IMG/VR virus record: IMGVR_UViG_3300030451_004164
Span: 1-20,311 of that record
Strand: one strand, 5' to 3'
Source of the DNA: a virus
DNA: 20,311 nucleotides
Shown here: positions 1-6,386 of the stretch, piece after piece
Numbering within the stretch: position 1 is the stretch's first letter
Layout: the number at the start of each line of letters is the position of its first letter
Translations under genes and position numbers: made by a program
Notes under the pieces: generated by a model
What the model was told of the DNA's origin: nothing
Seen by the model: only the letters and a program-made list of their open reading frames with translations
Databases searched by the model: none

Positions 1-1
1 A

Positions 2-148
2 GATTCATACTTATCAGATACAGTTGACCAATGTATTTGTGAGTTTGACGATTGGGTACATTTATCTATAGCAGAAGTAAATGCTAAACCAAGAAAAATG
101 TTTTTAACGATTGATAGTAATGGAACAAGACAATTTAAATTTACCTAG
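2..148 (+). CDS. C-terminal end of an unidentified phage protein (partial, 5' cut)
   Basis: An open frame runs from base 2 to a TAG at 146-148 and gives 48 residues, so the start lies outside the window. The tail contains DDWVHLSIAEVNAKPRKMF and ends QFKFT. I do not recognise the family. The next gene overlaps it by 29 bp in another frame, which is usual for compact phage operons. Its rightward direction, facing the leftward early operon, fits the last genes of a late operon if the genome is circularly permuted. That placement is inference. Confidence 0.5.
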   Translation, partial: DSYLSDTVDQCICEFDDWVHLSIAEVNAKPRKMFLTIDSNGTRQFKFT

Positions 149-314
149 AATAAAATGTTACTACTGCGTATCATTTGAAAAAGAATTAGAGCCAGACAAG
201 GTTTTATGTGTTATAGATAAAAAAGTCCATACATCAGGTTGTAGTTATTTTATGAGAGAAATAGGTTCTGATGATGACCTTACAATGGAACAAACAAATA
301 CGTTGTATAAATAA
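120..314 (+). CDS. small Cys-containing protein, possible zinc ribbon
   Basis: This encodes 64 residues from the ATG at 120. An in-frame TTG at 111 is also possible, but the ATG is preferred; neither has a clear Shine-Dalgarno. Cysteines fall at residues 13, 16, 30 and 41, in a CYYC pair followed by two spaced cysteines that could form a small zinc-binding site. The tail is acidic (GSDDD). The gene overlaps the upstream frame by 29 bp, and its stop lies immediately before the terminator hairpin. I do not recognise the family and make no functional claim beyond possible metal binding. Confidence 0.5.
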   Translation: MEQDNLNLPRIKCYYCVSFEKELEPDKVLCVIDKKVHTSGCSYFMREIGSDDDLTMEQTNTLYK

Positions 315-344
315 AAAACCAGTTCATATTTCTACAAACTGGTT
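311..344 (-). terminator. rho-independent terminator of the leftward early operon
   Basis: An 8-bp perfect stem (AACCAGTT at 317-324, AACTGGTT at 337-344) has a 12-nt loop. Read leftward it is followed by TTTTTTAT, a proper U-tract. Read rightward there is no T-run, so it mainly ends the operon that finishes at 428, although the hairpin also lies just after the rightward gene ending at 314. Confidence 0.7.
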
Positions 345-427
345 AAACTCTATTATTTGGTAAGACTTATTAGAAAGGATAAGTAAATTGGTAATAGAGA
401 AACTACATTATATCAGTCATTTTTACA

Positions 428-664
428 TTAAGCAAATAAGTCAGGTCTGGATTTATGTAGTCTTATCATCTCATTTCTAACTATATTGTAACCATCAATA
501 CCTCTTTTATCTTTTATTTTCATTAACCACGATTGTCTTTCTTGACTCGTTTTATAAGTAGTTAGAATGTGTTTTGCCTCACAATACAATCTATATTCTT
601 CTGACCATGATTCTAATTCACGACCATCAAGTGTTTTGATTTTGTTTGATTTTAAGTTCCTCAT
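428..664 (-). CDS. small conserved phage protein, unknown function
   Basis: This encodes 78 residues starting MRNLKSNKIK at the ATG at 664; an upstream in-frame TTG at 676 is less likely. It holds the pattern DGRELESWSEEYRLYCEAKH followed by a helical stretch and RGIDGYNIVRNEMIRLHKSR. That resembles a short family common near phage replication genes, possibly DUF7696, but I cannot confirm the family. Its start overlaps the end of the upstream PriCT-like gene by 38 bp, so translation is probably coupled. It is the last gene of the leftward operon, just before the terminator. Confidence 0.75.
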   Translation of the reverse strand: MRNLKSNKIKTLDGRELESWSEEYRLYCEAKHILTTYKTSQERQSWLMKIKDKRGIDGYNIVRNEMIRLHKSRPDLFA

Positions 665-1628
665 ACAATTTATCAAGAGTCATATCCATAATTTCTTTTG
701 TATACTCTATTTTAGATTTTATCTTTTCTAAATCATTATGAGAATCGTTTTTTGTACCATTAACTTCACTATTAGCAGTAGAAATATTATTTAGTAATTT
801 ATCAGTAGAACTTTCTATATGAGGAATATCAAAATTATCAAGATGAAATGTGTTTTTTACTTCTTGAGCAAATTTACTCAAACTTAACAATTTAAAACCC
901 TCTCTTTTTTTTTGTTTATTGTTAATCCAAAATTTTCTTGTTCCTTTTTTAAAACTTGTTTTATAGACTCTACTCATAAATTTGTTTATATCAGCAAAAC
1001 TTACTTCAACATATTTGTTTGGATTTGATTGACTCATCATACTTACAATGTCTTTTAATTCTGATATTAAAATAAAATCTTTATCTCTCCCATATGTACT
1101 ATATGTATTTTTAATATTAAAAAATTTACCAAGTCTTGATAATGTGTACATAATCTCATGTAGTGCTTTATACTCACGATTAGGTTTATATTCTTGTACT
1201 TTTGGTCTATTTTTAATTTCTTGTTGAATTGTTTCATACACAGGATTCTTTGGAATATCCAACTCTTTATCGTAATCTATAGTGTTTTGGCGAAAGTATG
1301 TTTCGTAATAAAATTCAAAAGATTCTATATGTATCGGTTTTACGCCTTTAATTCTTGGATTGTTCCAAAAATGGTTTAATTGTTTTAATTTTGTTATTGG
1401 ATTTTTATGCCAACTATTTTTATCTTGTTTTGCTTTTTTACACCAATTAATAACTATTTCTTTTAATTCTGCATCATTCCAATTATTTTCTATAACTAAT
1501 GTTTTAATAGACCTAACAACTGAGTTCCATACTTTATAATTACAATCTGGATTACATCTATCCAACATATATTTAAGTTTAGTAACATTTTCTGGACAAT
1601 ACGACCATCTATTATCATTGGTAATCAT
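627..1628 (-). CDS. PriCT-like replication-associated protein
   Basis: This encodes 333 residues. The start at 1628 has a strong Shine-Dalgarno (AGGAGGG, 4 nt before the ATG). Residues about 23-75 (CNPDCNYKVWNSVVRSIK, then a helix, NWCKKAKQDKNSWHK) have the D-Y-W-V and W-S spacing of the PriCT domain found after primase domains and in phage replication proteins. No primase or helicase catalytic motif is visible. The middle (about 150-260) is basic and contains KGTRKFWINNKQKKREGFKL, possibly a DNA-binding wing. The C-terminus is helical and charged. The resemblance is moderate; a DNA-binding replication accessory role is inference from it and from the neighbouring recombination genes. Confidence 0.8.
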   Translation of the reverse strand: MITNDNRWSYCPENVTKLKYMLDRCNPDCNYKVWNSVVRSIKTLVIENNWNDAELKEIVINWCKKAKQDKNSWHKNPITKLKQLNHFWNNPRIKGVKPIHIESFEFYYETYFRQNTIDYDKELDIPKNPVYETIQQEIKNRPKVQEYKPNREYKALHEIMYTLSRLGKFFNIKNTYSTYGRDKDFILISELKDIVSMMSQSNPNKYVEVSFADINKFMSRVYKTSFKKGTRKFWINNKQKKREGFKLLSLSKFAQEVKNTFHLDNFDIPHIESSTDKLLNNISTANSEVNGTKNDSHNDLEKIKSKIEYTKEIMDMTLDKLYEELKIKQNQNT

Positions 1629-1649
1629 TTACCCTCCTAAATTTTTTAA

Positions 1650-1850
1650 TTAATAATTTTTATCTCGACCATAACAAATATTCCAACATTTTAAACAGTA
1701 ACCTTTATCTCGCATACCAGGGTATTTCGTTTCTAAATGGTCAACTTTTTTGTTACATCGTTTACAATACTGCTTACCTAGTGCATTGTCAAGTATCTTT
1801 CTTATCTCATCATTGCTACATTGGTACATTATTGGGTAGTTTTTTTTCAT
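1650..1850 (-). CDS. small zinc-ribbon protein (paralogue of the one at 2163-2402)
   Basis: This encodes 66 residues. A helical N-terminus (SNDEIRKILDNALGKQYC) leads into a four-cysteine site, CKRC then CLKCW, ending YGRDKNY. The same layout (EI-hydrophobic-DN/DK, G-Q-Y/F-C, CxxC, CxxCW, YG) occurs in the product of 2163-2402, so the two look like paralogues. The gene starts 5 nt after the resolvase gene without a clear Shine-Dalgarno, so it is probably translationally coupled. A nucleic-acid or protein-binding role is likely for a ribbon of this kind, but the function is unknown. Confidence 0.75.
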   Translation of the reverse strand: MKKNYPIMYQCSNDEIRKILDNALGKQYCKRCNKKVDHLETKYPGMRDKGYCLKCWNICYGRDKNY

Positions 1851-1855
1851 ATAGA

Positions 1856-2170
1856 TTACATAGTGTCCATATAGACTCGTAGTAGTTTAAAAAATGTTTT
1901 TTCACTCACGACAAAATTAAATTCAGTTGAATTAATTTTTTTTATTGCAAGTAACCAATTCTCACCATCAGAATTACTTTTTGCTTGTTCTATCCATTTG
2001 TTAAATTGTATTGTTTTACAATTTTTTACCTCACAAGAAAACTCTCTAAGTTTTCCATCATCACCAGCACTTCCTACCGATGGTGGTCGTATCTCTATTC
2101 CTAGTTGTTCTTTGACTTTATCTCGAAACAGTTTTTCACCACGATAACCTTTATTTCTTGAATTAACCAT
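1856..2170 (-). CDS. Hjc-like Holliday junction resolvase (PD-(D/E)XK fold)
   Basis: This encodes 104 residues from the ATG at 2170 (MVNSRNKGYRGEKLF). The frame could begin at a GTG at 2233, but the family normally begins with the SRxKGxxGE motif, which favours 2170; that start overlaps the upstream gene by 8 nt (ATGGTTAA). Visible features are GYRGE (catalytic Glu about residue 12), RPPSVGSAGDDG, EVKN (Glu-x-Lys about 48-50) and a WIEQA helix, all typical of archaeal/phage Hjc-type nucleases. It would resolve branched DNA made by the annealing recombinase and exonuclease in the same operon before packaging. The family assignment is by motif only. Confidence 0.75.
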   Translation of the reverse strand: MVNSRNKGYRGEKLFRDKVKEQLGIEIRPPSVGSAGDDGKLREFSCEVKNCKTIQFNKWIEQAKSNSDGENWLLAIKKINSTEFNFVVSEKTFFKLLRVYMDTM

Positions 2171-2402
2171 ATCTTTTATTCCAACAATATCTACATAATT
2201 TTTTATCTGTATTGTTACCAATACTTTTTGCACTAGTCCAACTTAATTTTTTTTTACAATGATGACAAAATTGTAAACCAAATGTCTTATCAACAATATC
2301 ATTAATTTCTTTACTACTTGGAACGTAAAGTAATGAGGTTTTCTCTAATAAGCCATCTAATTGATTTTTGCCATGCTTGATTATGTTTTTGTCTTTTTTC
2401 AA
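2163..2402 (-). CDS. small zinc-ribbon protein
   Basis: This encodes up to 79 residues. The only long start is a TTG at 2402, with AGGA about 13 nt upstream. That gives an 88-bp overlap with the HNH gene, so the start is uncertain. The C-terminal half, FGLQFCHHCKKK, then CRYCWNKRYG, is a CxxC/CxxC ribbon matching the product of 1650-1850. Similarity between the two begins near LLYVPSSKEI, suggesting that the N-terminal 25 residues may not be translated or are variable. It lies between the HNH and resolvase genes in the leftward operon. Function unknown. Confidence 0.65.
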   Translation of the reverse strand: MKKDKNIIKHGKNQLDGLLEKTSLLYVPSSKEINDIVDKTFGLQFCHHCKKKLSWTSAKSIGNNTDKKLCRYCWNKRYG

Positions 2403-2619
2403 ATCTATCTAATTTTCCTATTTGTCCATCAACCATCATATGACAGTTATGACACAAAAAAGCACCAAACAAATCATCACTTTTATGTCCATATCCTCTC
2501 CCATCTTCATAATTATTACTATGAGCCAAACATAATAAATCCCCATTTGGATTCTCTAAACCACAAGACATACAATGGGGACATATTTTTGCTAACTCTC
2601 TAAACTTCTTACTGTGCAT
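2314..2619 (-). CDS. YbcO-like (DUF1364-type) HNH nuclease
   Basis: This encodes 101 residues. The pattern ICPHCMSCGLENP, then LCLAHSNN, GYGHKSDD, and FLCHNCHMMVDGQ matches the DUF1364/YbcO family of small phage treble-clef nucleases, where the LAH segment and the CxxCH motif hold zinc and the active site. Such proteins sit in the recombination or nin-like regions of phages and act on DNA. The ATG at 2619 overlaps the end of the upstream gene by 11 nt, and the sequence continues into the resolvase cluster. Nuclease activity is inferred from the family. Confidence 0.75.
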   Translation of the reverse strand: MHSKKFRELAKICPHCMSCGLENPNGDLLCLAHSNNYEDGRGYGHKSDDLFGAFLCHNCHMMVDGQIGKLDRFEKRQKHNQAWQKSIRWLIRENLITLRSK

Positions 2620-2947
2620 TTACTAACTTCATTTCTGCACGTCTGTCTGCTTGTTTAGTTTGATGTAACATAACTTTCCATTCAATCACTCGTAACTCAT
2701 ACTTAAGTTGCATTGATTTTTTTGTCGCCTCTGTCAAACCTTTTAATAATTCAATATATTCATTATGTGACCTTGCCTCTCTTTCTTGTGCTGATATCGC
2801 ACCAAATCCTTGCTGGTTAAATTCTTTCATTAATATTGCTAATTTAGATTTTTTAAATTCTTCTAAATAAACTCTATCACTTTCTGCTTGTGCAAATTGT
2901 TTTGCTTTTTGTTCTGCGTCATACAATATTTTTTGTATCTCTGTCAT
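2609..2947 (-). CDS. conserved helical phage protein, unknown function
   Basis: This encodes 112 residues, almost entirely charged helix: AEQKAKQFAQAESDRVYLEE, KKSKLAILMKEFN, then AQEREARSHNEYIELLKGL and EWKVMLHQTKQADRRAEM. This ReA-x-x-x-x-EYxxLLxGL layout is one I associate with small proteins next to phage replication initiators, but it has no assigned role. Its ATG forms an ATGA overlap with the stop of the zinc-ribbon gene upstream, and the Shine-Dalgarno AAAGGAG lies inside that gene, so the pair is co-translated. It could be a coiled-coil partner of the replication or recombination proteins; that is a guess. Confidence 0.75.
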   Translation of the reverse strand: MTEIQKILYDAEQKAKQFAQAESDRVYLEEFKKSKLAILMKEFNQQGFGAISAQEREARSHNEYIELLKGLTEATKKSMQLKYELRVIEWKVMLHQTKQADRRAEMKLVNAQ

Positions 2948-3267
2948 TTAATTCTCCTTTTAATAGATAAACTCAATATATCTTTAATATTCCTCATGTG
3001 ACCTGAATTATCTTTTTTTGTAAATGTTGTACCAAGTTCATCATCTATATGTTCACTACAATAATATGAACCACCACCAATAGATACTGTTCCATATCTT
3101 CCACATCGTTTACTGTTAATAACTCTAGCACATTGTCTATCATGCCAAATACCATCAATCTCAATACCATACTTAAATGGATTACCAGTTACATGACTTT
3201 TATTCTTAGTCCAACCACAAGAACAAGTGTCACCATACAACTGTCTATCACAATCAGGACAATTCAT
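2944..3267 (-). CDS. zinc-ribbon protein following the replication initiator
   Basis: This encodes 107 residues. The N-terminus, MNCPDCDRQLYGDTCSCGW, is a rubredoxin-like knuckle (CPDC, CSCGW). A second cluster follows: C at about 47, RCGRYG, then YYCSEH. It overlaps the initiator gene by an ATGA and is itself overlapped in the same way by the next gene, so three genes are strictly coupled. Proteins of this type regularly follow phage DnaD-like initiators, but their role is not established. Binding DNA or bridging the initiator to a host helicase loader would fit and is inference. Confidence 0.75.
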   Translation of the reverse strand: MNCPDCDRQLYGDTCSCGWTKNKSHVTGNPFKYGIEIDGIWHDRQCARVINSKRCGRYGTVSIGGGSYYCSEHIDDELGTTFTKKDNSGHMRNIKDILSLSIKRRIK

Positions 3268-4055
3268 TTACTGACCTCACTTAGTTCACCAAGATACTGT
3301 TCAAACTTTGATTTACTAAATAAAGTCTGTGGTCTAATGTACATGGACATATTTTGTTGTGTACTCCATTCTCTATTCTTCTTAGCTATTACAGACTTGA
3401 TGTCATCTTTAGAATAACCATCTTTAAGTAACTGACGTACTAACTCATAATTTTTAGTTTGTTTTCCATTAGGTTTATAGATTGGAAAATTACGACCAGA
3501 TTTTTGATTAAGAAATGTAAGTATCTCTACTACATCATCACTTTTTACAAGATGTTTTGCTTTAGCTAAACTTATATTATCTATATCAATATCTTTATCT
3601 ATATCTATATCTATGTAGCTTGAACCTGTCTTAAGTATACCTTGAGTCGGTCTTACACCTGTCTTTTTTTCTTTTAAATTGTTGATTTTATTAAGTTCCT
3701 CATCTAACTGAAATGGACTAATTGGATAAAGTTTTTTAAAGTACCGAACTCTTTGTCTATGATTTAGTATGTGAATGTAATCTTTTTCCTCACTAGAATC
3801 ATCTTCTTTACCTTTATACATTCTTACTAAATCTTTCTCGATTAGTTGTTCTAATACCAATGTTGCTTTGTCAATAGATGTAATACCATCAAAATCTCGC
3901 CACAATCTAAATAATCCAAAAATATTACCCTCTAAATTACCTAAGTCATCTTGTTCACTAATCAACCTCAAAAAACATAGTCGAACAGTATCTGATGGTA
4001 AACAGTTAAATTTCTCACTATTCCATATTCCTTGCCTTAACATTCTCGTTGCCAT
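3264..4055 (-). CDS. phage replication initiator (winged-helix N-terminus, Phg_2220_C-like C-terminus)
   Basis: This encodes 263 residues. Residues 1-115 (RQGIWNSEKFNCLPSDTVRL ... GIFGLFRLW-type segment ... LIEKDLVRMY ... YIHILNHRQRVRY) look like the winged-helix domain of phage O/DnaD-type initiators. A linker with a repeated IDID/DKDID pattern (about 145-160) follows. The C-terminal 90 residues, VEILTFLNQKSGRNF, LVRQLLKDGYSKDDI, then MYIRPQTLFSKSKFEQYL, match the conserved phage C-terminal domain Phg_2220_C. Such proteins open the origin and recruit the host helicase loader. The start at 4055 has an AAAGGT ribosome site. No helicase is encoded nearby, which supports dependence on host helicase. 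Confidence 0.85.
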   Translation of the reverse strand: MATRMLRQGIWNSEKFNCLPSDTVRLCFLRLISEQDDLGNLEGNIFGLFRLWRDFDGITSIDKATLVLEQLIEKDLVRMYKGKEDDSSEEKDYIHILNHRQRVRYFKKLYPISPFQLDEELNKINNLKEKKTGVRPTQGILKTGSSYIDIDIDKDIDIDNISLAKAKHLVKSDDVVEILTFLNQKSGRNFPIYKPNGKQTKNYELVRQLLKDGYSKDDIKSVIAKKNREWSTQQNMSMYIRPQTLFSKSKFEQYLGELSEVSK

Positions 4056-4069
4056 AGTCTTACCTTTTT

Positions 4070-4276
4070 TTAATGTTGAGTTTCAATTACCTCTGTAATC
4101 AAATCAAGATTATCTCTAATATCTTGTAATACTCTATTTGTTTCAGATATTTCTTTAATCCTTACAAGCTGTAATACATAAGATATATCAAAGTTTTTAT
4201 CTTTCGATATTTTTTTGATAAAATCAATTTGACCACATAAGTATTCGTAATCTATATCTTCTTTTTTTCTAGCCAT
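4070..4276 (-). CDS. small helical protein, unknown
   Basis: This encodes 68 residues beginning MARKKEDIDYEYLCGQIDFI and continuing as charged helix to the end (RVLQDIRDNLDLITEVIETQ). It has no catalytic motif or membrane segment. The start at 4276 has no strong Shine-Dalgarno and lies 5 nt after the stop of the 58-residue gene upstream, so translation may be coupled. It sits just before the initiator gene (14-nt gap). I do not recognise the family. Confidence 0.65.
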   Translation of the reverse strand: MARKKEDIDYEYLCGQIDFIKKISKDKNFDISYVLQLVRIKEISETNRVLQDIRDNLDLITEVIETQH

Positions 4277-4281
4277 AATTA

Positions 4282-4458
4282 TTATTCATGTAAATTTTCA
4301 ATGTCATGTGACTCCATTCTTTCATATAAAACTTCTTCTACAAGTCTTAATAAATGTGTGTCTTTTGTTCCTGTACCACCAACTCCACTTGTGAGTTGGC
4401 TGTACAACGCATTTAATTTGTCATTTGACATATTTTGTAATCGTTCATAAAAGTTCAT
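4282..4458 (-). CDS. 58-residue protein, unknown
   Basis: This encodes 58 residues from an ATG at 4458 preceded by the strong leader TTAGAAAGGATAAAG, used repeatedly in this genome. The protein begins MNFYERLQNMSNDKLNALY, has a Gly-Thr turn (SGVGGTGTKDTH) and ends with a helix, LLRLVEEVLYERMESH. It fills what would otherwise be a gap between the SSB-like gene and the 68-residue gene, has the same strand and spacing as its neighbours, and so is very probably real. It could be a small helical partner protein; no function can be assigned. Confidence 0.7.
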   Translation of the reverse strand: MNFYERLQNMSNDKLNALYSQLTSGVGGTGTKDTHLLRLVEEVLYERMESHDIENLHE

Positions 4459-4469
4459 CTTTATCCTTT

Positions 4470-4727
4470 CTAAAATGGCACATCATCTTTTAAATCATCT
4501 ATTGTTTTTGGTTGTGATGATTTATTAGTATATTGTTGATATTCGTCTTTACTTTGAAATTTAAGTGATAAATTCTTACCATTATCCCAAATAGCTAATC
4601 TGTATATCTCACCATTAACTTTGACTAATCCACTAAACTCTGGTTGTTTATCGTTAGTCTTGTTGGTGTTTTTCCATACAGTTCCAACATTGTTTTTATC
4701 TTTAAAATAATCTTCTTGATTTGACAT
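4470..4727 (-). CDS. SSB-like protein with acidic tip
   Basis: This encodes 85 residues. The core VGTVWKNTNK, then PEFSGLVKVNGEIYRLAIW and LSLKFQ resembles the small OB-like beta proteins that phages use in place of, or with, SSB. The last five residues, DDVPF, copy the acidic C-terminal tip of bacterial SSB (DDDIPF), which recruits repair and replication proteins. The gene lies directly after the YqaJ exonuclease and annealing-protein genes, and its ATG at 4727 shares a base with the end of the exonuclease gene. It has a good ribosome site (AAAGGAG). Single-strand DNA binding is inferred from context, fold pattern and tip. Confidence 0.7.
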   Translation of the reverse strand: MSNQEDYFKDKNNVGTVWKNTNKTNDKQPEFSGLVKVNGEIYRLAIWDNGKNLSLKFQSKDEYQQYTNKSSQPKTIDDLKDDVPF

Positions 4728-5275
4728 TATTTTCTCCTTATTGGTGGTTTGGTGTCAGTTTTTACAAATTCCCAGAACTCTTGTAATTGTACAAACATAT
4801 CATTCCAGTAATTCTTATCTCTATCTATAAGTAAAATGTTATGACCATCTTCATTAATACTTATAAAATAACATTGGTCTATGTCACATATCTCCATTTG
4901 ACCTTGTATCTGTGGCACATACAATTCAGGAACTTCCTTATGTACAACTCTTGGTGATTTTATTTCTACTACAAATTTATCACCAATAATTCCATCAGGA
5001 CTTGCTCCTAACCAATCATGGTCTTTATGTATCCTAAAACCAATTTCTTCTGCTATATGTCCAGTTTCAACCTCTAGTACATCTATACCTGATTGTTCTA
5101 AATCAATACCACGTTGCATATCAACATTAATTTCATCAGGTGGTTTCTTACCAGTTTTTTCTTCCCACAGTTTTTGTCGTGATTTGTATTTATTCAAACC
5201 ACACGCACTCGCAAAATCAGATGCAGTTAGTCGATTCTTACGAACCTCAAACCATTCATCACTTCTTTGTTTCAT
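4727..5275 (-). CDS. YqaJ/lambda-type 5'-3' exonuclease
   Basis: This encodes 182 residues. SDEWFEVRKNRLTASDFASA at the N-terminus is the hallmark of YqaJ viral recombinases. Catalytic residues are visible at LGASPDGIIG (Asp about 94), VVEIKSP (Glu 104 and Lys 106) and the QIQGQM helix (about 122-127). It would resect double-stranded ends to give single strands for the annealing protein encoded just upstream. The two genes overlap by 17 nt, so they are made together. Length and motif order are normal for the family. Magnesium-dependent PD-(D/E)XK chemistry is family knowledge. Confidence 0.92.
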   Translation of the reverse strand: MKQRSDEWFEVRKNRLTASDFASACGLNKYKSRQKLWEEKTGKKPPDEINVDMQRGIDLEQSGIDVLEVETGHIAEEIGFRIHKDHDWLGASPDGIIGDKFVVEIKSPRVVHKEVPELYVPQIQGQMEICDIDQCYFISINEDGHNILLIDRDKNYWNDMFVQLQEFWEFVKTDTKPPIRRK

Positions 5276-5915
5276 CTACCTCTCCCTGTACAGTTTCTTT
5301 TTTAGATAATTCTTCTTTTTTCTGATTCTTGTAAGTAATACCCATGTTACGTTCTTCAACTGTAAAACTTTCCCAAACTTCTTTCAGTTCTTCTAATGTT
5401 TTACATTTTTTTATTTTTCTTTCTATTTCTGGATTAGGTGGTAAATCCTCACCAGTATAAATGTATAAACCAATTCCATGTAGACTAATTGCCTTTGCCA
5501 AACATCTTTGCATTGCTGTATTTAGTTGAAACGAGTCAAAATCAGCTATAGGTTTGTTTTTGTAGTCCATAACAGGTAAATGTGCTGTTTTAGTTTTACC
5601 AAATGCAGTAACACTTACATAAACCATCGCTGTTCCATTTGGTAAACTTTCGTACTTTTGTTTCTCTGTAATAAGATAACTATTGTTTTTACCCTCAAGA
5701 ATACGAGATACCTCGAACTCATGGTGATGATATGTTGCCCTTGGGTCTAGTTGCATTAATATGTCATACGCATTTGCCCAAGATACATAACTTAGGTTTC
5801 CTTTCTTTTCAACTGCATGATTTACATTGATGGTTCGTAAAAAACTAAAATCGTCAACCTTGACATTTACTGTTTTTTCTTCCATTTCGATGGTTTTTTC
5901 TTTAAATTTTCCCAT
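5259..5915 (-). CDS. DUF1071 (Sak3-type) single-strand annealing protein
   Basis: This encodes 218 residues. The DUF1071 signature is clear: FLRTINVNHAVEKKGNLSYV at about 24-43, VSWANAYDILMQLDPRA, TAFGKTKTAHLPVMDYKNKP and MQRCLAKAISLHGIGLYIY followed by GEDLP. This superfamily anneals complementary single strands in phage recombination and works with an exonuclease, here the adjacent YqaJ protein. The ATG at 5915 has AGGAGA 7 nt upstream. The C-terminal 55 residues are charged helix and linker, as is common. Together with the SSB-like protein and the resolvase, it forms a complete annealing-type recombination set. Confidence 0.9.
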   Translation of the reverse strand: MGKFKEKTIEMEEKTVNVKVDDFSFLRTINVNHAVEKKGNLSYVSWANAYDILMQLDPRATYHHHEFEVSRILEGKNNSYLITEKQKYESLPNGTAMVYVSVTAFGKTKTAHLPVMDYKNKPIADFDSFQLNTAMQRCLAKAISLHGIGLYIYTGEDLPPNPEIERKIKKCKTLEELKEVWESFTVEERNMGITYKNQKKEELSKKETVQGEVDETKK

Positions 5916-6049
5916 TGTTTATCTCCTAATATTTTTATTAAATCACTAGCACATATATTTTTATCTTTGAGAAACTGTATTGCTTTTAATCTTTGTGTTT
6001 CTAAATATTTGTTTGGATAAGACCTATCAGTTTTCGATTTGTAGTTCAT
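5867..6049 (-). CDS. 60-residue basic protein, unknown
   Basis: The best start is the ATG at 6049 (MNYKSKTDRSYPNKYLETQR), because AAGGAA lies just upstream; the frame is open further but without a better site. The protein is very basic, ending in a run of Lys/Trp (LKKKPSKWKKKQ), and has one helical stretch (RLKAIQFLKDKNICASDLIK). It overlaps the 69-residue gene upstream by 23 bp and the annealing-protein gene downstream by 49 bp. A nucleic-acid-binding role is plausible from charge alone. I do not recognise the family. Confidence 0.6.
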   Translation of the reverse strand: MNYKSKTDRSYPNKYLETQRLKAIQFLKDKNICASDLIKILGDKQWENLKKKPSKWKKKQ

Positions 6050-6236
6050 ACCATTCCTTACTTTGTTTAAACTCTTGTTCCGAAAAGTAGTAACACGCTT
6101 CACGAATATTACCGACCACATTAAGTACATCTCCCTTTAATATTTCTACTTTGATGTGAAGAAACATAATGTAATTAATTAATACAATTACAACACCAAA
6201 ATTAACAATAGATAAAAATATAAATCGTTTTCTCAC
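6027..6236 (-). CDS. small single-pass membrane protein, unknown
   Basis: This encodes 69 residues with a GTG start at 6236, forming a GTGA overlap with the stop of the gene upstream. The N-terminus MRKRF is followed by a hydrophobic helix from about residue 5 to 27 (IFLSIVNFGVVIVLINYIMF), then a charged cytoplasmic or periplasmic tail containing REACYYFSEQEFKQ. Basic residues before the helix suggest an inner-membrane anchor with the N-terminus inside. Small membrane proteins in early operons often modify the host or block superinfection, but nothing here specifies this. Confidence 0.6.
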   Translation of the reverse strand: MRKRFIFLSIVNFGVVIVLINYIMFLHIKVEILKGDVLNVVGNIREACYYFSEQEFKQSKEWYELQIEN

Positions 6237-6376
6237 TTATTCTGATTGTTTTTATATAAATCCATAGCTAAGTATAACAATTCCTTATATGTTTTACATT
6301 TACATTCAATCATAAAGTGTTTTATTTCTTTTTTTTCTTCGTCTGTCACACGAAATGCTACAAAAGGTTGATTCAT
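6233..6376 (-). CDS. 47-residue ribbon-helix-helix-like protein
   Basis: The likely start is the ATG at 6376, because AAGGAG lies 6 nt upstream; a longer frame from 6424 lacks such a site. The protein MNQPFVAFRVTDEEKKEIKH then FMIECKCKTYKELLYLAMDL has the layout of a short beta strand, DEE-K helix and second helix seen in ribbon-helix-helix (CopG/Arc-type) DNA-binding proteins. It could be a phage regulator acting on one of the dyads in this window. Both the fold and the target are inferences from a very short sequence. Confidence 0.6.
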   Translation of the reverse strand: MNQPFVAFRVTDEEKKEIKHFMIECKCKTYKELLYLAMDLYKNNQNK

Positions 6377-6386
6377 AATAATCTCC

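Noticed and set aside
3133-3417. Rightward frame of 94 codons across the initiator and zinc-ribbon genes
   Set aside because: It is antisense to two well-supported genes, with composition of a shadow frame and no ribosome site.
3575-3615. Short repeats (tatatctatatct) as a microsatellite or regulatory site
   Set aside because: They encode the IDID/DKDID linker of the replication initiator, so they are explained by coding.
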